Below are positions 59,128 through 64,000 of a DNA stretch of 64,000 nucleotides, piece by piece. The stretch is from Ruaniaceae bacterium KH17. GTDB taxonomy: Bacteria > Actinomycetota > Actinomycetes > Actinomycetales > Actinomycetaceae. A model generated the notes under the pieces. That model was not told where the DNA came from. It saw only the letters and a list, made by a program, of their open reading frames with translations, and ran no database searches. The translations under genes were made by a program, and so were the position numbers. The DNA lies in NCBI GenBank assembly GCA_900199505.1, contig FZQV01000007.1, forward strand, positions 1 to 64,000, in the 5' to 3' direction. How positions within the stretch are numbered: the first letter of the stretch is position 1; each line of letters starts with the position of its first letter.

Positions 59128-62085
59128 CTAAGCAGCCTCCGCGGCGAGCTCGTGGAAAGCCTTCGCGATGGCGAGGATCAAGGTTGTGCGCCCGGGGGCG
59201 TCGGACCAGAAGTAGTCCGCGATCACCTTGTTCGCGTTCTGGTTGTCGGCGACGGCGTCAACCACGGCCTCGTCGAAGTCGGGGCTCTCGGCGAACTGCT
59301 TGACACTGTTCACCCTCGCCTGCTGAACGAGCGCCTCGTTCTCCAGCATCCGCTCGATGAGCCCGCGGACAAACGACTCCGGCTGTGACGCCGTGAACTC
59401 CTCGGCGCCAAACAGATCATTGAGCCTGTCGATCACTTCCTGGAGCGCCACGAGCTTCGGGTCCCGCTTCTCTGCCGAACCCGCCTCGGTCATACCCTTG
59501 AGCCCAACCTTTTCACCGAGCCCCAGGTCGGTCGTGCCCTTGTCGATCTGCCGCACCGCAACGAGCGAAAGTGACGAGAGGTCAATGTCATCAGCATGGG
59601 TCCGGTCATGCAGCCGCTTGGCGAGTAGCCGGTAGAAGATCGATCGCTTCTCCAAGTCGGCACTGCCGTAATCAACGATCTGGCTCATGAAGTCGTACAC
59701 ACGCACGAAGCTGCCGAGGTCCTTAGTGAACATCGCCAGCGCATCCAACTCGGCTTTGTCGTCGGCCAGAACCGCATTGGTCCTGCGGGCAGTGAATCGC
59801 TGCACCGCAGGCGCGAACGCGGAATCGAGCGCCTGGTTCCCCTTCTTCTTCACCCATGCATCGGCCACAGCATCGATATCACCGGACTCATAGATCCCTG
59901 CCGCGTCCAGCTTGGAAGCGGTGTCGTGGACAAGGTTCGGGTCGGTCGCGGTCTCCAGGAACGCGTCGGTGAAGTACGGCTCAAAATCAGCTTGGATCTG
60001 CTCTGGCACGTTCACGAAGTCCACGATCATCGTCGTGTCCTTCACCTGTCCCGACGGCGTTCGGTACGTTCGGTTCAGCCGCGAGAGGGTCTGCACGGTC
60101 GTCACCCCGGAGAGCCGGCGGTCAACATACATCGCACACAGTAGCGGCTGGTCGAAGCCGGTCTGGAACTTGTTGGCAACGATCATCACCTTGTACGCGT
60201 CACCCCGGAACGCCGTGCGCAGGTCGCCCGCGCCGGGATTCATCGAAGCCTCCGTTGCGTCCTCGATGCCGTACTCGACGTCGCTGATCGAACCAGAGAA
60301 CGCGACAAGGGTCCCGATGTCGTAGCCCTTGAAGGCGACGTACTTGTCGATCTCCCGCTTGTAGCGGATGGCCGCGAGCCGCGAGTCCGCCACAACCATT
60401 GCCTTGGCATGGCCTTCGAGTAGCCCCGCGACGTTCTCGCGGAAGTGCTCCACAATCAGCGCGGACTTCTGGGCGATGGTCTGAGGGTTGAGTTTGACCC
60501 AGCGCTTGACGCGCATCGTCGCCTCGGCCTCATCCACCTCGACCTCAGACTCAGCGGTCCCAGCAACGTTGAACGCCATCTGGAACGAGTGGTAACCGCG
60601 CAGCACATCGAGGATGTAGTTCTCCTCGATCGCCTGCTTCATCGAGTAGATGTGGAACGGCACCGGGAGCCCATCAAATGAGCCCTCTGGCACCCGCCCG
60701 AACAACTCCAGCGTCTTGGCCTTCGGAGTCGCCGTGAACGCGAAGTAGGAGATGTTGTCCGACGACGCCCGCTCACTTGCCTCCGCCGCAAGCAACGCCT
60801 CAACGTCAATCTCGCCGCCATCCTCAACGGCGGAAATCTCCTCGGCAGTCAGCACAGCCTTGAGTTCGGAAGCTGTGCGACCGGTCTGCGACGAGTGCGC
60901 CTCATCGGCAATCACCGCGAACCGCTTGCCCTTTAGCCCAGAGCTCTTGCGAATCTCCGCCATCACGAAGCCGAACGTCTGGATCGTGCAGACGATGATC
61001 AGCTTCCCGCTGGTGAGGGCTTTGGCGAGAAGCCCCGACTTCGAGGTGGCGCCCTGCTTGCGGGCCTCATCAATGTCGATCGCCGCCACGATCCCGGCGT
61101 AAGCCTGCCCCTGCTGGGCGCTGGCGTCGATCTGCTTGATGGCGTCCTGAAGCTGGGCATCAAGCACGTTGCGGTCGGTGATCACGATAACCGAATCGAA
61201 GACCTTCTCGTTCTCGACCTGAAGCCGGGCGAGGCGGTGCGCGGTCCACGCAATCGAGTTTGTCTTCCCCGAGCCAGCGGAGTGCTGGATGAGATAGCGG
61301 TGACCTGGGCCTTCGGCGGCGACGGCCTCGGTCAGCTTCGTCACCACATCCCACTGATGGAAGCGCGGGAACAGAAGCGTGGACTTCTTCACCTTCGCGC
61401 CGGAGATCGGATCGAGCTCCTCCTTGGTCTCCAGATGCAGGAAGCGGCCGATGATCCCCAGCCAAGTGTCGCGCTGAAGAATCTCTTCCCAGAGGTAGGC
61501 CGTCGCCGATTTCCCGCCGACAGCTGGTGGGTTACCCGCGCCTCCATCGAGAGTGCCGCGGTTAAACGGCAGGAAGTGTGTCTTCTCGCCGGCCAGCTTG
61601 GTGGTCATCCACACCTCGTCGTTGGACACGGCGAAGTGAACGAGTGCACGTGTCCCGAAACCGAACAACGGCTGAGGCTTGCCCGTGGCAGGGTCCTTCA
61701 CCGGACGAGCAATCTTGTACTGAGTGATCGCATCCTTCACCGACTGCGTGAAATCGGTCTTCAACTCCAGTGTCGCCACAGGAAGGCCATTGACGAATAA
61801 CACCAAGTCGAGCGAGTGGTTGGTCGCGGTCGAGTAGTGCACCTGCCGCATCACCCGGACACGCACCTTCTCGTACCGCTCAACCGTGACCGGGTTCAGG
61901 GTCGACTCCGGCTTGAACTGGCACATATCGAAGCGAGCCGAGATGTGAGCGAAACCCTTGCGTAGCACGTTCAGCGTGCCGCCGCCGGACTCCAACGGCG
62001 TGTCGAGGACCTTCACCAGCCTGTCGAGAACCTGCGCCCGCTGCTGCTCCTCCCGAGCCGAGCCCGCCGTGACCACCTTCGCCAA
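59128..62085 (-). CDS. hsdR: Type I restriction enzyme R subunit, cut off from its first codons by an amber stop
   Basis: HsdR cleaves DNA after ATP-driven translocation by the HsdRMS complex. The remaining frame (985 codons from a TTG at 62085) holds the nuclease domain (VATLELKTDFTQSVKDAI, the E-x-K), helicase motif I HSAGSGKTNSIAW, motif II VIADEAHSSQTG, FAFTATPKAKTLELFG, IVANKFQTGFDQPLL and TLSRLNRTYR, and the C-terminal helical domain. The natural GTG start at 62244 is followed ten codons later by TAG (62214-62212), after which 42 more codons of matching sequence lead into this frame. The missing first part makes the protein probably inactive. No HsdM is in the window. Confidence 0.85.
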   Translation of the reverse strand: MAKVVTAGSAREEQQRAQVLDRLVKVLDTPLESGGGTLNVLRKGFAHISARFDMCQFKPESTLNPVTVERYEKVRVRVMRQVHYSTATNHSLDLVLFVNGLPVATLELKTDFTQSVKDAITQYKIARPVKDPATGKPQPLFGFGTRALVHFAVSNDEVWMTTKLAGEKTHFLPFNRGTLDGGAGNPPAVGGKSATAYLWEEILQRDTWLGIIGRFLHLETKEELDPISGAKVKKSTLLFPRFHQWDVVTKLTEAVAAEGPGHRYLIQHSAGSGKTNSIAWTAHRLARLQVENEKVFDSVIVITDRNVLDAQLQDAIKQIDASAQQGQAYAGIVAAIDIDEARKQGATSKSGLLAKALTSGKLIIVCTIQTFGFVMAEIRKSSGLKGKRFAVIADEAHSSQTGRTASELKAVLTAEEISAVEDGGEIDVEALLAAEASERASSDNISYFAFTATPKAKTLELFGRVPEGSFDGLPVPFHIYSMKQAIEENYILDVLRGYHSFQMAFNVAGTAESEVEVDEAEATMRVKRWVKLNPQTIAQKSALIVEHFRENVAGLLEGHAKAMVVADSRLAAIRYKREIDKYVAFKGYDIGTLVAFSGSISDVEYGIEDATEASMNPGAGDLRTAFRGDAYKVMIVANKFQTGFDQPLLCAMYVDRRLSGVTTVQTLSRLNRTYRTPSGQVKDTTMIVDFVNVPEQIQADFEPYFTDAFLETATDPNLVHDTASKLDAAGIYESGDIDAVADAWVKKKGNQALDSAFAPAVQRFTARRTNAVLADDKAELDALAMFTKDLGSFVRVYDFMSQIVDYGSADLEKRSIFYRLLAKRLHDRTHADDIDLSSLSLVAVRQIDKGTTDLGLGEKVGLKGMTEAGSAEKRDPKLVALQEVIDRLNDLFGAEEFTASQPESFVRGLIERMLENEALVQQARVNSVKQFAESPDFDEAVVDAVADNQNANKVIADYFWSDAPGRTTLILAIAKAFHELAAEAA

Positions 62086-62211
62086 CTCGTCAGGCTGCGC
62101 ATCCGCCAGCCAGCCGAAGATGTCTTCGGGGAAAAGCGCCCGCCCACGGTCATAGCCGGAGTCGTTCGGCGAGCAGAGCCAACCATTCGCGGCGAGGTGC
62201 TCGGCAATCTC

Positions 62212-62244
62212 CTACTCGAACTTGATCTCGTTGTAATCAGCCAC
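62212..62244 (-). pseudogene. Severed 5' end of hsdR with in-frame TAG
   Basis: Read from GTG at 62244, the frame gives VADYNEIKFE followed by TAG, then EIAEHLAANGWLCSPNDSGY in the same frame. Relatives read FE-(E/D)-EIAEHL here, so one G-to-T change in a glutamate codon explains the stop. The GTG overlaps the vapC stop. Confidence 0.75.
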
Positions 62245-62663
62245 TAGATAACCACGACGTCGAGCTGGGGATACCGGGCAGAGAACTTACGATCCAGGGT
62301 TGTCAACGAGGCCGACGACGCGAGGGCGAATGCCGCGAGATAGTCGTCAGTCCACAGTTTGTGACTGTGATCGTCAACTGCGGAGAGGCTACGGAACTCA
62401 GCAGTCATCCCAATCGGCTCATCGCACCAGATGAATCGTTCGTCGGACAGCAACTGATCCAGGGTCGCCCACGCCTGCTGCCGGGTGAGGACATCATCCT
62501 CAAGGACGGCAGGGATTGTCAGAAGACGCAGTAGCCCCATCCCGGCAACCCGGCACACCATCAGCGGTGTCGACGCCGATTCCAGCCACTCTTGTGCCCG
62601 ATCATGTGCAGCGTGACCGTCCCATGTCAGCGCGAGGAGCGGGCCGACGTCGAGCAGAGTCAC
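62244..62663 (-). CDS. vapC: VapC-family PIN-domain ribonuclease toxin
   Basis: This 139-residue PIN protein has acidic residues at LLDVGPLLAL, in a middle E of GMTAEFRS, at WTDDYLAAFALA and at TTLDRKF, the set of metal ligands of this fold. It overlaps vapB by four bases, and its stop overlaps the old hsdR start, so the module sits in the restriction operon. Confidence 0.87.
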   Translation of the reverse strand: MTLLDVGPLLALTWDGHAAHDRAQEWLESASTPLMVCRVAGMGLLRLLTIPAVLEDDVLTRQQAWATLDQLLSDERFIWCDEPIGMTAEFRSLSAVDDHSHKLWTDDYLAAFALASSASLTTLDRKFSARYPQLDVVVI

Positions 62664-62911
62664 CCGAGGCCACCGCGGCGCATGTCATCCGCTTCTTCTT
62701 CGGCGGCCAGGATTGCGTCGATCTCGTCTTGGGTCTTACGCGGCCCGGTCGACTTAACAAGAGGGAACGAAACCCGCCGCCCCTGTTGAGGCCTGCCGAT
62801 CTCTGTGGAGACGGCGCGTTCGAACAGCTCCTTGAGCGATTCACCGCGCGTCGCGGCCCGAGCCTTGGCAGCCCGCATCAGCTCGTCAGGCAAATCAACG
62901 GTCGTACGCAT
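62660..62911 (-). CDS. vapB: VapB-family ribbon-helix-helix antitoxin
   Basis: This 83-residue antitoxin opens with the ribbon-helix-helix MRTTVDLPDELMRAAKARAA and ends in a flexible acidic tail (QDEIDAILAAEEEADDM) that should block VapC. It begins 17 bases after the hsdS stop. Confidence 0.87.
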   Translation of the reverse strand: MRTTVDLPDELMRAAKARAATRGESLKELFERAVSTEIGRPQQGRRVSFPLVKSTGPRKTQDEIDAILAAEEEADDMRRGGLG

Positions 62912-62928
62912 AAAAGCATATTACCAGT

Positions 62929-63505
62929 CTAGGAAGCGGATCGTACGTCGATTTGCCCAGTAACCGCAGCCGTAATCAGCGCCGACCGCCGTTCCTTGGC
63001 CAGCTCGATAAGCCGTTCAGCCTCGGCAATAAGCCTGTCCATCTTCGCGACCTGCTCATCCAGAGACTCTCCTATGGCTCGTTGCTCATCCAGTGGAGGC
63101 ACCACGATCGGAAGCCTGAGAAAGGTCTCCGGGTAGAGTCGCAAACGAGACTCCCAGATGCCGCGGGAGTGACGAGTCATCTCCATAACATACGGCCGTG
63201 ATCGGTATAAATAGTCAAAGTACGTCGGGTCGATCTCGGCACCGTCGCGGGGCCGATAGACCCCGTAGGCGGGGCTAACGACGCCCGATAACGGCGACAT
63301 CCCGAACGCCCCCATCCATGCCCACATCGTATTAATCACCAGATCGCCGGGCGTAACGAGCCGATAGCCTTCGAGGCTCTCGGACTCGATCATGTTGACG
63401 TTCTTCTCCGACCTCCGCGTAATACCCGTGAGGTGCGAGACCGTGAGCAGCTCTTCGTTGCCATCCGTGGACAACTCGGTTGCTTCAAAGAACAGTTCCT
63501 TATTC
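62929..63505 (-). pseudogene. hsdS: Type I restriction enzyme S subunit, C-terminal half only
   Basis: HsdS normally has two target-recognition domains (400 or more residues). Only the second remains: ELFFEATELSTDGNEELLTV, GDLVINTMWAWMGAFG, SRPYVMEMTRHSRGIWES and PPLDEQRAIGESLDEQ, followed by the long conserved coiled coil (AEAERLIELAKERRSALIT). The first recognition domain is missing, replaced directly by a ParE-like toxin gene in another frame. A TTG at 63474 could start a 181-residue half protein. Confidence 0.75.
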
Positions 63506-63806
63506 CGGGCTCGCCGCCAGTGGGCCGGCGTCGATCATGCGCGTATGCGATCACGATCAGCTCGCGGCCCTGCACAAAGTACACAACACCGTACGGGAAG
63601 CCATCAACACTCTTGCGCCGGACAATGGGGAGGTTGTGACGCTCGTGCGATAGCGGCGCCGCTTCCGGCCACTCACGTATGGAGTCGACGGCGGCTTCGA
63701 GTGAGTCAGCCAACCGGTCTCCCAGCCCAGCCCACTGATCGTCATACCAAACGAGAGCGTCAAGGTACTCGGCACGCGCAGCGGGATGTACACGCCATGC
63801 CAGCAT
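63390..63806 (-). CDS. ParE/RelE-family toxin with a chimeric 3' end
   Basis: The first 95 or so residues are a ParE-like toxin (MLAWRVHPAARAEYLDALVWY, WPEAAPLSHERHNLPIVRRK, GVVYFVQGRELIVIAYAHDRRRP). Family members stop soon after this motif. Here the frame runs on for about 40 codons out of phase into the hsdS fragment. A single-base shift near 63525 would give HWRRAR, closer to the usual end. It follows the addiction-module antitoxin by three bases. Confidence 0.7.
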   Translation of the reverse strand: MLAWRVHPAARAEYLDALVWYDDQWAGLGDRLADSLEAAVDSIREWPEAAPLSHERHNLPIVRRKSVDGFPYGVVYFVQGRELIVIAYAHDRRRPTGGEPGIRNCSLKQPSCPRMATKSCSRSRTSRVLRGGRRRTST

Positions 63807-63809
63807 GGG

Positions 63810-64000
63810 TTACCCCCGGCGCGATGCAAGCATCATTCGAGCCATTCGGCGAGTCTCCTCACCGTCAACAAGCTCCACCTCGCCCGCAACGACCTCTGCC
63901 ACGCGACGAGCAATCTCCTCATTCCAGGCAGCATCGATCTCGCCTTGATCACGATCACCATCCGGTTGATGAGCTGCCACCGCTCCCTCGCGCACTTCGG
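63810..64000 (-). CDS. Addiction-module antitoxin (partial at the window edge)
   Basis: The visible 61 codons end the gene: GEIDAAWNEEIARRVAEVVAGEVELVDGEE in essence is the signature of the CHP02574-type addiction module proteins (quoted as DAAWNEEIARRVAEV). Family members have about 75 residues, so the start lies at or beyond base 64000. It pairs with the ParE-like toxin downstream. Confidence 0.7.
   Translation of the reverse strand, partial: EVREGAVAAHQPDGDRDQGEIDAAWNEEIARRVAEVVAGEVELVDGEETRRMARMMLASRRG

Overview
This is a GC-rich, densely packed chromosomal stretch from an actinobacterium. The evidence is many GTG starts, an EF-G-like second elongation factor, a fused PutA, a YwiC-like membrane protein, PdxS/PdxT and a four-gene 2-oxoacid:ferredoxin oxidoreductase. 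An Actinomycetales-type organism living on plant sugar acids fits, but the genus cannot be named from the sequence. No tRNA, rRNA, CRISPR array or intact prophage was seen.

Bases 1-28500 are mainly a hexuronate and aldonate utilisation region. It begins with the edge of an IS1634-type insertion sequence that cuts off a sugar ABC permease. It continues with a LacI regulator, mannonate dehydratase (uxuA), an intracellular GH115 alpha-glucuronidase with a second LacI regulator, a Gfo/Idh/MocA dehydrogenase, fructuronate reductase (uxuB) and uronate isomerase (uxaC). Next comes the most unusual gene of the window: a LacI repressor fused in one frame to LarE, the sulfur transferase that makes the nickel-pincer cofactor. 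It overlaps larB and faces a LarA-family racemase/epimerase that keeps the cofactor and nickel ligands. A second Gfo/Idh enzyme, two paralogous FGGY sugar kinases and altronate dehydratase (uxaA) complete the theme. A reasonable model is that GH115 releases glucuronate inside the cell, UxaC and UxuB turn it into mannonate, and mannonate is either dehydrated by UxuA or epimerised by the LarA homologue to another aldonate (for example gluconate) for an FGGY kinase. No LarC, KDG kinase or KDG aldolase lies in the window.

Bases 17200-25500 also carry housekeeping or unassigned genes: a YwiC-like protein, a HisC-like aminotransferase, a holin-like membrane protein, a small WXG-type protein paired with an alpha/beta hydrolase, threonine ammonia-lyase and a VOC protein. 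Bases 28600-47600 hold a CDF cation exporter, two CrcB fluoride channels, a universal stress protein, a por operon whose last gene fuses a GltD-like flavoprotein to a ferredoxin domain, a complete branched-chain amino acid ABC transporter (livKHMGF), an EF-G-like GTPase and PutA.

Bases 47600-64000 are more fluid: an SDR remnant, a HEPN/MNT pair, a Tag glycosylase without the usual zinc ligands, pdxS-pdxT, a P-loop kinase with two unknown genes, hipBA, a RelE/Phd pair, an orphan excisionase-type antitoxin, and a decayed type I restriction locus (hsdR with an amber stop at codon 11, a half-length hsdS) with VapBC inside it and a ParE module at its edge.

The intergenic spaces are rich in palindromic elements that fall into several recurring families, described as repeats below.
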